NCBI GenBank assembly: GCA_022572105.1
Contig: JACZWN010000114.1
Location: 1 to 10,948 of the forward strand
Length of the DNA: 10,948 bases
Reading direction: 5' to 3'
Origin: Pseudomonadota bacterium
GTDB taxonomy: Bacteria > Pseudomonadota > Alphaproteobacteria > Kiloniellales > J153
The notes below the pieces were generated by a model that was given only the letters and a program-made list of their open reading frames with translations, made no database searches and had not been told where the DNA came from. The first letter of the stretch is position 1; each line of letters starts with the position of its first letter. The position numbers and the translations under genes were made by a program. Of this stretch, positions 1 to 6,111 are shown piece after piece.

Positions 1-474
1 CTTGTCCTGCTTTACCTGGGCCATTGCCTTTTCGTTGGCCTCCTGGTCGTCCCTGCGCGGGATGTAAGCCGACATGCCTCCCAGGGCATGGGCGCCCCTC
101 TTGTGGCAAACGTAAACCAGCGCCTGTGCCGCCGCGGTAAGAAAGTGAGTGGCCATGGTGACCTGGGCCCGGTCGGGGAAAGTCATGTCTGGGCGCTCGG
201 AGAAGGTCTTGATGAAGCTAAATATGTAGTCCCAGCGGCCCAGGTTCAAGCCCGTTGGGTGGTTCCGCAGCTCGTAGAGGATCTCCTCCAGCCCCGGCGC
301 CGTGACCCGGCGGGTCTGGGTGCTGGTGTCGCGCTGTTCCCGGACCTCGGCCTCCTGGGCCTCGCTTAGCAGCCTACGCTTGCGCCCCGCGTCGCTCAAC
401 GCGCCCTTGCTCTCCGCAGTGTCGCCAGAGACTCGGGATTCTCGATCATCGGCGCTGTCTCGTGACGTGCTCAT
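1..474 (-). CDS. aceB: Malate synthase A-like protein, N-terminal part missing, runs off the window
   Basis: Reading leftward from the ATG at 474-472, the frame stays open to base 1 (158 codons). From about residue 63 it reads EEILYELR, then GLNLGRWDYIFSFIKTF, then PDRAQVTM, CHKRGAHALGGM and IPRRDDQEANEKAM. This is the central block of malate synthase A, the glyoxylate-shunt enzyme that condenses glyoxylate and acetyl-CoA to malate. In AceB proteins (E. coli about 533 residues) this block lies roughly 230 residues in. Here it is preceded by only about 62 charged residues that do not resemble the family. The first part of the TIM barrel, including the RGWH-type region, is therefore absent, and the product is probably not a normal enzyme. 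A GAGGAG sequence overlaps the end of the upstream rhombosortase gene, about 13 nt before this ATG, so the frame may be translated as the last gene of that operon. Alternatives are a pseudogene or a rearrangement remnant. The family call is firm; activity is doubtful. Confidence 0.72.
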   Translation of the reverse strand, partial: MSTSRDSADDRESRVSGDTAESKGALSDAGRKRRLLSEAQEAEVREQRDTSTQTRRVTAPGLEEILYELRNHPTGLNLGRWDYIFSFIKTFSERPDMTFPDRAQVTMATHFLTAAAQALVYVCHKRGAHALGGMSAYIPRRDDQEANEKAMAQVKQDK

Positions 475-484
475 CGGCGCAACG

Positions 485-1186
485 TTACTCCTCGCCGCCG
501 CCCCTGCCGATGCCCGTGGGCCTGGGGAATGCATGAAACCCGGGGATAATACCGCGATTCGCGATCGCCGCCCAGGCATGCCCGAGGAAGCTCCCGGGCC
601 GAAAGCGCACCAGCCCCAGGAGCAGGCCGGCCGCGAAGCCGGCGGCATGGGCGCCGGGCACCGCGGTCCAGGTCGTGGTCGGCAGCAACGCCGCGCCGAG
701 GGCGGCCTCGACGGCGATCTTGGCGATGGCGGCGAGCCCGGCCAGGGCAATGGCCGGATGGCGTGTTCGGCGCCAGAGCAAGACGGCCAGAACCGCGAAA
801 AAGCTGTTCAGGACGCCGGACAGCCCGCAGTAAACCGGCAGGCCGGGCTGCAGCCACCAAAACCAGGCGTCGATCGCCAGCGCGCCGGCCGCGATCAGGC
901 CAAAGTAGCGGCCCGGACCCGGCCGTTCCTGCAGCTCGTAGAGACCGCTCAGGACGAGAAAGGCGCCGAGGTTCCACGACAGATGCGCATCGTCCGCGTG
1001 CACCAGGTGACCGGTGAGGAGACGCCAGATTTCGCCGTTGGCGACGGCCTGGCGTTCGAGCATCAAGCCGGCCGGCGCCGGCCCAAGCAGGAGATATACC
1101 GCGCCTATCGCGGCGCCCAGACAAAGCGTGAGTCGGGGCGGCTGGAATCCGCCCCGACCCGCACCATCATGGCGAATGGCGCTCAT
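485..1186 (-). CDS. rrtA: Rhombosortase (rhomboid-family intramembrane serine protease)
   Basis: The 233-residue protein is polytopic, with hydrophobic segments near residues 20-37, 70-84, 95-112, 117-138, 144-166 and 176-194. It carries the rhomboid features in order: GHLVHADDAHLSWN (His68, Asn72), the serine motif CGLSG with Ser123 as likely nucleophile, and PGAHAAGF with His180 as likely general base. Short rhomboids of this layout form the rhombosortase family (TIGR03902), inner-membrane proteases that cleave GlyGly-CTERM sorting signals. The start ATG overlaps the stop of the upstream VIT/vWA gene as ATGA, so the two are probably translationally coupled. That upstream protein ends in a GlyGly-CTERM-like tail and is the obvious substrate. 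A general rhomboid protease is the fallback call, but size, motif spacing and the neighbour favour rhombosortase. Confidence 0.87.
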   Translation of the reverse strand: MSAIRHDGAGRGGFQPPRLTLCLGAAIGAVYLLLGPAPAGLMLERQAVANGEIWRLLTGHLVHADDAHLSWNLGAFLVLSGLYELQERPGPGRYFGLIAAGALAIDAWFWWLQPGLPVYCGLSGVLNSFFAVLAVLLWRRTRHPAIALAGLAAIAKIAVEAALGAALLPTTTWTAVPGAHAAGFAAGLLLGLVRFRPGSFLGHAWAAIANRGIIPGFHAFPRPTGIGRGGGEE

Positions 1187-3315
1187 CCGCGGGCCCCGGC
1201 GTGGGCCTTGCGCCGGGTCCAGGCGACCCAGGCGAAAACCAGCGCCAGCGCCAGTCCGACGGCGCCGTGAGAGCCGGCGCCACCCCCGGTGCCACCCCGG
1301 GCGCCATAGCCGGGGCGATTGGACTGGAACATCGGCTGGGCGGTATCGACCCGGCGCGACACCACCTGCTGCGCCGCCCGGCCTTTCCTGGCCTCGGCCT
1401 CGGTGGCAAGACGCGCCGAATTTCGCCGATCGATTCCCAATTGCCGGAATACCCCGTCGCGCACCACGATCATCGAGGTGTAGCGCGTTACCAGACCGTG
1501 CTCGACGGCGAGATCGACAACCGCTTGCTTCCGATCCGCGTCCTCGCCGAAATCGGCGATTTCCTGCAGTTGATCCTCGATGGCAGCGAAAGCCCAGAGG
1601 CGTTCGACCTCGGGATTGGTCTTGGCCACGGCCGGGAAGTCGAAGCGGGTGCGGTAGCTCACGGGCCGCCCGGAAACGCGCGCCCGCAGGGTCACCTCGG
1701 CCGGCCCGTGGCCCCGATAGTGACCGAAAAGGACCAGCTGCTGACCGCGATACAGGCTGCCGATACGCGCCGGGGCGAGGTCGCCCACATCCAGGCCCTC
1801 GATGTCCAGTTTCACGTCGTACATCGCCTCGTGAGTGACCTTTGCAGTCGCCGAGAGCACGGCGCCGACGATGTCGTCGCTGTTGGAGATGGCGAACGCC
1901 GTGCCGCCGGATTCCCGGGTCATGGCCTCGAGCAAGGGACGGTTGGCGCTGTTGCCCATGATGAAGGTGAACAGGCGCACGTCCTGGCGCCGGACCAGAT
2001 CGAGAAAGGCGCGATGCTTGACCTCGCCGACATTGGCCACGCCGTCGGTGACCAGAAGGACCGAGGCCGTGCGATCGGCGTCCAGGCGGCTCAGGCCCGA
2101 ATCGAGGCCGGCAAAGAGATTGGTCCCGTTCCCGGGCTGGATGCCGCGCAGAAGGTCGAGGCTGCGCCGCACGTTCTCCGGGGTGGCCGGGAGGAAGCCG
2201 CCGGTCAGGTCCCGGGCCGAGGTATCGAAGACCACGATGCGGAAGCGGTCCTCGGGCCGGAGCTTGCCCAGAGCCTGCTCGACACCCGCGATCAGGGTAT
2301 GGATCTTGCTCCTCATGGACCCCGATTTGTCGAGCACGAAAATCCAGTCGCTGCCCTCGGTGATGGGTTTGAGGTCATCGCCCGGGGTCAAGACCAGCAT
2401 GAAGGTGCCGCGGCCTTCCGGGTCGGCCTTATAGGCGGTCAGCTCGACGCTGCCCGGCAGGCCGGCCGCGTGACGCCAATAGACCACGACGTCCTTGTCT
2501 AGCCTGTGCACGGGGCTCGGGCTGGGCACTTGCATGCCCACTGGGTGCATGCCGGCCGGGATCATGCCGCTGTCCTCCGGGTCGCCGGCGGCGACGCCAT
2601 TGTCCATGCGGACCCGCCAGATGCCATCGGACACACGCTCGATCGCCGCCTGGGGATGCTCGGGCAGGCGCACCGCCGCCACCGGATAGGCCGAGCGGAG
2701 CGCGAGATCGAAGCTGAAGCGGCCGCTGACCTCGTCGTTGGCGGTCCAGAATGCCAGCTTGTCTTCGTCCACGGTGCCCTCTTCCAGAGGATAGACGTAA
2801 CGTCCGATTCCGCTGTCGAGGTTGACTGCCTGGAGATAGACCAGGCGGATGCGCACGTCCTGTCCGGCGCGCACCGGCCAGACCGACAGCTCGAAGGTCT
2901 TGTGGGAATCCTGTTCGGCCAGGGCGGTTTCGTTGCCGGCGCTCTTCTGAGCCTCGTAAACCCGCCGCGCTTCCGGCCGCGCCAGAACCTCGCCACTTAC
3001 CGGCTGGCCGTCGATCCAGTAGGTGAACTCCGAAACCGCGGCGTGGTCCGGAACCGGGAAGGAGTAGACCGCTTCCAGATCCCGCGGGTGCGGATTGTCG
3101 AAGGTCTGCTCCACCTTGGTCACCGCGTAGCCGTCTTCGATCACCACGCTCACGTGATGATCCTTGATCCGGAGCGGTGGCAGGCGTCCGTCGGCCGGGC
3201 TGAGCAGGCCGGCCGCGCCGGCCGTGGCCATCGGGGCCAAAATGGCGCCCGCGGCGGCGATCATGGCCAGGGCCAGGAACTTCAATTTCCAGGACATCGA
3301 CTGTCTACGATACAT
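1183..3315 (-). CDS. Secreted VIT and von Willebrand factor A domain protein with GlyGly-CTERM tail
   Basis: The 710-residue protein opens with a signal peptide: basic MYRRQSMSWKLK, a hydrophobic core, then an ATAGA-type cleavage region near residue 33. A VIT domain follows (about 35-165), then a vWA domain (about 322-495) with an intact metal site: DKSGSM at 329-334, GTNL at 397-400 and TDG at 423-425. The architecture matches the marine proteobacterial sortase target family (TIGR03788). Its C-terminus is different: a Gly-rich run GTGGGAGSHG (from 675), a hydrophobic stretch (about 685-699) and a RRK tail, which is a GlyGly-CTERM layout with no LPxTG motif. The rhombosortase gene overlaps the stop codon. 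I chose the ATG at 3315 because AAGGAG lies 7 nt upstream and the signal peptide begins there. The in-frame ATG at 3372 has no ribosome site and would put an operator inside the gene. Likely role: an adhesive or structural protein at the cell envelope; its ligand is unknown. Confidence 0.92.
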   Translation of the reverse strand: MYRRQSMSWKLKFLALAMIAAAGAILAPMATAGAAGLLSPADGRLPPLRIKDHHVSVVIEDGYAVTKVEQTFDNPHPRDLEAVYSFPVPDHAAVSEFTYWIDGQPVSGEVLARPEARRVYEAQKSAGNETALAEQDSHKTFELSVWPVRAGQDVRIRLVYLQAVNLDSGIGRYVYPLEEGTVDEDKLAFWTANDEVSGRFSFDLALRSAYPVAAVRLPEHPQAAIERVSDGIWRVRMDNGVAAGDPEDSGMIPAGMHPVGMQVPSPSPVHRLDKDVVVYWRHAAGLPGSVELTAYKADPEGRGTFMLVLTPGDDLKPITEGSDWIFVLDKSGSMRSKIHTLIAGVEQALGKLRPEDRFRIVVFDTSARDLTGGFLPATPENVRRSLDLLRGIQPGNGTNLFAGLDSGLSRLDADRTASVLLVTDGVANVGEVKHRAFLDLVRRQDVRLFTFIMGNSANRPLLEAMTRESGGTAFAISNSDDIVGAVLSATAKVTHEAMYDVKLDIEGLDVGDLAPARIGSLYRGQQLVLFGHYRGHGPAEVTLRARVSGRPVSYRTRFDFPAVAKTNPEVERLWAFAAIEDQLQEIADFGEDADRKQAVVDLAVEHGLVTRYTSMIVVRDGVFRQLGIDRRNSARLATEAEARKGRAAQQVVSRRVDTAQPMFQSNRPGYGARGGTGGGAGSHGAVGLALALVFAWVAWTRRKAHAGARG

Positions 3316-3349
3316 TTTCCGTCTCCTTGCTTGGCTGTCGTGGTCGGGG

Positions 3350-3368
3350 AATTGAACGATGTTCATTT
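3350..3368. promoter_or_regulatory. TetR-type operator, copy 1 (in the leader of the VIT/vWA gene)
   Basis: The core ATTGAACGATGTTCATT at 3351-3367 is an inverted repeat with 7-bp arms around GAT. One arm position differs from copy 2, and the outer A/T pair at 3350/3368 extends the dyad. It sits between the likely promoter and the ribosome site of the leftward VIT/vWA gene. It is a likely binding site of the divergent TetR regulator; this is inferred from its repetition and position. Confidence 0.7.
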
Positions 3369-3406
3369 TCATGCCAAAAAAAATCCGGCGGCTGCCGTGA
3401 GGAAGT

Positions 3407-3423
3407 ATTGAACGATGTTCAAT
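3407..3423. promoter_or_regulatory. TetR-type operator, copy 2 (perfect)
   Basis: ATTGAAC-GAT-GTTCAAT is a perfect 7-bp inverted repeat with a 3-bp spacer. It lies at or just downstream of the -10 region of the leftward promoter, a classic position for repression. It shares its left arm and spacer with copy 1 and its right arm with copy 3, and all three fall in one 130-bp stretch beside a tetR gene. Confidence 0.78.
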
Positions 3424-3455
3424 TTATAAATGGCTTGACAGCCCACGACTGTCAA
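3423..3455 (-). promoter_or_regulatory. Candidate leftward promoter for the VIT/vWA operon
   Basis: On the minus strand a perfect TTGACA (-35) occupies 3455-3450. The possible -10 boxes are weak: ATTTAT at 3431-3426 with an 18-bp spacer, or TATAAA at 3428-3423 with a long 21-bp spacer. The -35 box is formed by the same palindrome that gives the rightward tetR promoter its -35. Copy 2 of the operator lies immediately downstream. The exact start point cannot be read from the sequence. Confidence 0.5.
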
Positions 3456-3462
3456 GGATTAT
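3435..3462 (+). promoter_or_regulatory. Candidate rightward promoter for the tetR gene
   Basis: A perfect TTGACA -35 at 3435-3440 is followed, after 16 bp, by GATTAT (4 of 6 consensus positions) at 3457-3462. The -35 is the left arm of the palindrome CTTGACAG-N7-CTGTCAAG (3434-3456), whose right arm serves the opposite strand. Operator copy 3 begins at the -10 box, consistent with autorepression. Confidence 0.55.
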
Positions 3463-3478
3463 TTAAACATTGTTCAAT
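3462..3478. promoter_or_regulatory. TetR-type operator, copy 3 (degenerate)
   Basis: TTTAAAC-ATT-GTTCAAT keeps one consensus half-site (GTTCAAT), and five of seven arm positions pair. It overlaps the end of the putative tetR -10 box and lies about 20 bp before the tetR start codon, so it would mediate autoregulation. Confidence 0.6.
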
Positions 3479-3498
3479 TTAATCTGAAAACGGCCGGG

Positions 3499-4110
3499 AT
3501 GGGACGCCGGAGCGATCACAGCCGAGACGACCTGCGCGCCATGATCCTCGAGGCGGCGCGGGCGATCCTGGCCACGGACGGGCTTCGCGGCCTCACCGCC
3601 AGGCGAATCGCCAAGGCGATCGGCTACTCGCCCGGCACGCTCTACAACTTCTTTACCAACATCGATGAGCTGATCCTGCACGTCAACGCAAAGACGCTGG
3701 ATGTGGTCTACGACCGCCTGAGCGCGGCCAGCGGCCGGGGCGAGACCCCCGAAGCGGTGTTGCGTGCCTTCGCCCGCGCCTACATCGATTGCACCCGCGA
3801 GCAGACCCATCTTTGGGACGCGGTCCTCGAGCACCGGCTGCCCGAGGGACGGGAGCTGCCGGACTGGTATACCCTGCGAATCGGCCGTCTTTTCAGCCTG
3901 GTCGAAGACGCCCTGGTTCCGCTCCTCGGCCCCGGTTCGGAGGAGTCGCGGCGCCGGGCGGCGCGGGTGCTGTGGTCCGCGCTGCACGGGCTGAGTTCCC
4001 TCGCCCTGTCCCGCAAGCTCGAGATCGTGAGCGAGGAATCGGTCGAAGCCATGGCCGACCACCTGGTTACCACCTATCTGGCGGGCCTTAGTGCTACCGT
4101 TACGCGTTGA
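3499..4110 (+). CDS. TetR/AcrR-family transcriptional repressor with WHG-type C-terminal domain
   Basis: The 203-residue protein has the TetR layout. The N-terminal three-helix DNA-binding domain spans about residues 11-58, with the helix-turn-helix at 32-51 (LTARRIAKAIGYSPGTLYN), followed by the usual FxxxxEL segment (FTNIDEL). A helical ligand-binding and dimerisation domain follows, and near its end LWSALHGL (Trp159, His163, Gly164) is the signature of the WHG C-terminal domain family. It is divergent from the VIT/vWA operon, and three TTGAAC/GTTCAA dyads in the shared spacer are its likely operators. It therefore probably represses both itself and the cell-surface operon, with an unknown inducer. 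The ATG at 3499 is the first in frame; its ribosome site is weak (GGCCGGG). The family call is firm, the targets are inferred. Confidence 0.92.
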   Translation: MGRRSDHSRDDLRAMILEAARAILATDGLRGLTARRIAKAIGYSPGTLYNFFTNIDELILHVNAKTLDVVYDRLSAASGRGETPEAVLRAFARAYIDCTREQTHLWDAVLEHRLPEGRELPDWYTLRIGRLFSLVEDALVPLLGPGSEESRRRAARVLWSALHGLSSLALSRKLEIVSEESVEAMADHLVTTYLAGLSATVTR

Positions 4111-4181
4111 TCCTGGCTTCCTCTCAATCCCGGAGCGTAATCGGCGACCGGGGGCGCCACCGGAATTCTGGCCGACCGTGC

Positions 4182-4210
4182 TTCCAACGCCGGACGGAAA
4201 GGCCTATATT
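4182..4210 (+). promoter_or_regulatory. Candidate ssrA promoter
   Basis: TATATT at 4205-4210 matches five of six -10 positions. A weak -35, TTCCAA, lies 17 bp upstream at 4182-4187. The spacing puts the transcript start near 4216, just before a GTCGG-GAAA-CCGAC tetraloop hairpin that would begin the pre-tmRNA. Confidence 0.5.
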
Positions 4211-4297
4211 AGGCCTGTCGGGAAACCGACTACGGCGCTACACGGGCATATGGAATAAGCGCTGCGGACCCGGGGGCAGTACCCGGCGCCTCCACCA

Positions 4298-4349
4298 GTT
4301 TCGCCCTCCGCCCCGGCCCCGGCTGCCGGGATCGCGGAGGGCCTCCCAT
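4298..4349 (+). other. Intervening segment of the permuted pre-tmRNA
   Basis: This 52-nt segment lies between the mature CCA end and the 5' end of the coding piece and should be removed during maturation. It contains the inverted repeat CCCTCCGC (4304-4311) / GCGGAGGG (4334-4341). Its first bases, GTTTCGCCC (4298-4306), are also a perfect complement of GGGCGAAAC at the start of the coding piece (4352-4360), so two alternative folds are possible in the precursor. Confidence 0.75.
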
Positions 4350-4434
4350 GGGGGCGAAACAGGATCGACGCGTGTGGTAAAGATATGTTCGGCGCTCGGC
4401 ATGGCACCGCCGTTATCGGGCCAACACTTTAGTT

Positions 4435-4473
4435 GCGAATGACAACTTCAGTGAGGCTCGCCTCGCCGCTTAA
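4435..4473 (+). other. tmRNA proteolysis-tag reading frame
   Basis: From the resume codon GCG the frame encodes ANDNFSEARLAA and then TAA. The ANDN start and the terminal LAA are the hallmarks of an alphaproteobacterial SsrA tag. LAA is the ClpX recognition end and the N-terminal half is the SspB-binding part. The full tag gains one more Ala from the charged tmRNA. Confidence 0.93.
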
Positions 4474-4617
4474 TTGCGGCCGGTAGGCCACTTCTTAAGT
4501 CCTCGGTCTTCACACGCCGGGGCGGGGTTCGGGGCGCACCTGGCAACAGAAGCGCCCCACTTCCGCCCATCGGCCCGTTGGACCGGGCGAGCGCAGGCGG
4601 AATACCGCGAGGGAGGC

Positions 4618-5160
4618 ATGGCGGACGACGAGTTCCAATACGACCGCATGGTCGAGGAGGCGTTGCGTGGCGTCGTCGGCAAGGCGCTGACCCAGGTCGC
4701 CGAGCGCGGGCTCCCCGGCGAGCATCACTTCTACATCACCTTCCGCTCCGACCATCCGGACGTGGTCATGCCGGACCACCTGCGCGCCCGCTACCCGAGC
4801 GAGATGACCATCGTGCTGCAGTATCAGTTTTGGGGCCTGGAGGTCGGGCCCGACGCCTTCGGGATCACCCTTTCGTTCGCGAACGTGCCGGAACGCCTGA
4901 CCGTCCCCTTCGAGGCGGTGGTGGCTTTTGCCGACCCCTCGGTGCGGTTCGGGTTGCAGTTCGACGCCGGCGCGGGCGGGCAGAGGCTGGGCGAGGAGGA
5001 CCAGGTCATTCTCGGCGATGGCGCGCCGCCCGAGGTCGAAGCGGCCAACCGCAAGTCTGGGACGGATGCCGCCGGCGAGGGTCCGGGCGACGACTCGGAC
5101 TCGGACAAGGTGGTCACGCTCGACGCCTTCCGCAAGATCGACGGGCTGCGCAAGAAATAG
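4618..5160 (+). CDS. sspB: SspB, ClpXP adaptor for SsrA-tagged proteins (alpha type)
   Basis: The 180-residue protein begins MADDEFQYDRMVEEALRGVV and contains GLPGEHHFYITF, RYPSEMTIVLQYQFW and DPSVRFGLQF, the conserved blocks of the alpha-type SspB family (compare Caulobacter SspB). The folded dimer and tag-binding domain covers about residues 5-116. An acidic, Gly-rich linker follows (about 117-163), then the ClpX-docking tail VVTLDAFRKIDGL (165-177). It tethers SsrA-tagged proteins to ClpXP in the cytoplasm. I chose the ATG at 4618 because the family starts here and GAGGGAGG lies just upstream; an open frame upstream of it overlaps the tmRNA region. It lies about 110 nt after ssrA, so tag and adaptor genes are neighbours. 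No key block is missing. Confidence 0.95.
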   Translation: MADDEFQYDRMVEEALRGVVGKALTQVAERGLPGEHHFYITFRSDHPDVVMPDHLRARYPSEMTIVLQYQFWGLEVGPDAFGITLSFANVPERLTVPFEAVVAFADPSVRFGLQFDAGAGGQRLGEEDQVILGDGAPPEVEAANRKSGTDAAGEGPGDDSDSDKVVTLDAFRKIDGLRKK

Positions 5161-5261
5161 GCTTATTCGGAACCGAACCGAACCGATCCCAAGGCATCGG
5201 GGAAATTTCGCGCGCCGCCCGGGCCGGCGTGTGGGTCGGTTCCGCCTAGATGGAAAGGGCG
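5161..5261. other. Convergent intergenic spacer with short repeats
   Basis: The spacer separates the 3' ends of sspB and the leftward gene at 5262. It contains three tandem copies of AACCG (5171-5185), a 5-bp dyad CCGAT/ATCGG (5183-5187, 5196-5200) and a longer-range inverted repeat GGAACCGA (5169-5176) / TCGGTTCC (5236-5243). One of these may act as a bidirectional terminator, but there is no clear T-run. Confidence 0.35.
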
Positions 5262-5531
5262 TTAGTGGCGCCGGGACAGCGCGACCGGGTCCCAGCGTGC
5301 GTAGCGTTTCGGCTTCTTCTTCTCGGCGGTCTTCACGCCGGCGCGCTCGCGCAGTCGCATGGCGAAGTTATTGAAGCGCCGTTCCAGCTCGCGCCGCTCC
5401 TCGGTCGTCAAGTCGCTCTCGGCGACGTCCGATAGGTCGCGTTGGCTGAGATCGTCTTCCGGCACGGTGCCTCCGGGGGCGCGCTGTCCATCGACCCGTT
5501 CGCGCGCCGAACGGGTCGGATCGATCGCCAT
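5262..5531 (-). CDS. Small charged protein of unknown function
   Basis: This 89-residue frame starts at an ATG preceded by a GGGGGGG run 5 nt upstream and lies 31 bp after the TIGR02444-family gene, so the two are probably cotranscribed. The first half is acidic and polar. The second half is a charged helical stretch (TTEERRELERRFNNFAMRLR, about residues 42-61) followed by a basic tail with KKKPKRYARWDP. No signal peptide or membrane segment is visible. I do not recognise a family. The basic tail could suggest nucleic-acid or ribosome contact, but that is a guess. The frame and its position support a real gene. Confidence 0.6.
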   Translation of the reverse strand: MAIDPTRSARERVDGQRAPGGTVPEDDLSQRDLSDVAESDLTTEERRELERRFNNFAMRLRERAGVKTAEKKKPKRYARWDPVALSRRH

Positions 5532-5562
5532 GATCGCCCCCCCGCGGTTAAGAAAACGTATA

Positions 5563-6111
5563 TCAACGCTCCTTGGTATCGCCCGCCAGCAGCCAGACCG
5601 CTTCCAAGGGCAGGAGCTCCGGGTGGCAACCGCGCAGGACGTTGGCCAGATGCGCCGTGTCGCCGGCGTCGGGCGCGATGCCGAGGGCCGCGAGGTAGGC
5701 CGACATGTTGGCGACCGTGACCGCCGGCTCGCCCGCGCCCTCGGGCACCGGCAGGGCCTCGGCGAACAGGTCCTGCTGGATCGCCTCGGCCTGCAGTTCG
5801 TCCTCCTTGATGCGCTCGCGCAGGCGTCCGGCGGCCGCGCCGGGCGCGACCGACTGGTCCTTGAGCCACCTCCTGAGCCTGCGCAGGGGCAGAACCGTGG
5901 CCGCGCGCCAGGGACGCGCGGCCTCGATCAGGCGGGCGATGGCGGCGTCATCGAGCGCGCGTCCGCGCCGTCCCGCCCAGCCGCAGAACAGCAACAGGTT
6001 GACGTCGAGCCCGTGGCGCTCCTGCAGGTCCAGGCAGGCCGCCTCGACCGCCTCGCGGCCCCAGACGGTGAGCGAGAAATCCCAGAACGGGTTGTGGGCC
6101 TTGGCAGCCAT
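5563..6111 (-). CDS. TIGR02444-family protein
   Basis: The 182-residue protein starts MAAKAHNPFWDFSLTVWGRE and continues ACLDLQERHGLDVNLLLFCGW (residues 25-45). These are the diagnostic blocks of the TIGR02444 family (DUF2390), small cytoplasmic proteobacterial proteins of unknown function. The rest is helical and rich in Ala, Arg and Leu, with RPWR followed by LRRLRRWLK near residues 66-84. There are no membrane segments. It heads a leftward pair with the small gene ending at 5262. Length and start agree with the family. The function is unknown. Confidence 0.85.
   Translation of the reverse strand: MAAKAHNPFWDFSLTVWGREAVEAACLDLQERHGLDVNLLLFCGWAGRRGRALDDAAIARLIEAARPWRAATVLPLRRLRRWLKDQSVAPGAAAGRLRERIKEDELQAEAIQQDLFAEALPVPEGAGEPAVTVANMSAYLAALGIAPDAGDTAHLANVLRGCHPELLPLEAVWLLAGDTKER

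Larger units (their letters stand above)
4216..4505 (+). ncRNA. ssrA: Transfer-messenger RNA, circularly permuted two-piece alphaproteobacterial form
   Basis: The 3' acceptor piece comes first and ends at 4297 with CGCCTCC-ACCA. It is preceded by a T-arm (CCGGG 4270-4274, 7-nt loop GGCAGTA, CCCGG 4282-4286). The coding piece begins at 4350 with GGGGGCG, which pairs with CGCCTCC to form a 7-bp acceptor stem, followed by GAAACAGGATCGACG, the tmRNA 5' signature. The long helix joining the pieces is visible: CGGGCATAT (4243-4251) pairs with ATATGTTCG (4383-4391), including two G-U pairs. A tag reading frame lies at 4435-4473. tmRNA rescues stalled ribosomes with SmpB and tags the unfinished protein for proteolysis. 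Separation of the pieces requires removal of the segment at 4298-4349. Both outer ends are approximate. Confidence 0.93.

Noticed and set aside
302..1270. Long rightward open frame (322 codons) over the rhombosortase and malate synthase region
   Set aside because: It is antisense to two recognisable proteins, is very rich in Arg, Gly and Pro, and resembles no family; a high-GC shadow.
1201..2502. Long rightward open frame (433 codons) opposite the VIT/vWA gene
   Set aside because: The opposite strand encodes intact VIT and vWA domains with a metal site; this frame has no recognisable motif.
3316..3372. Extended N-terminus of the VIT/vWA protein from the ATG at 3372
   Set aside because: It has no ribosome site, places the signal peptide internally and would bury operator copy 1 in coding sequence; the ATG at 3315 has AAGGAG at the right distance.
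4107..4442. Rightward open frame of 111 codons between tetR and sspB
   Set aside because: It covers the tmRNA acceptor piece and the start of the coding piece, which explain this sequence; the protein has no family features.
4474..4617. Upstream extension of the sspB frame
   Set aside because: It overlaps the tmRNA 3' region and is not part of the SspB family; the ATG at 4618 aligns with known SspB starts.
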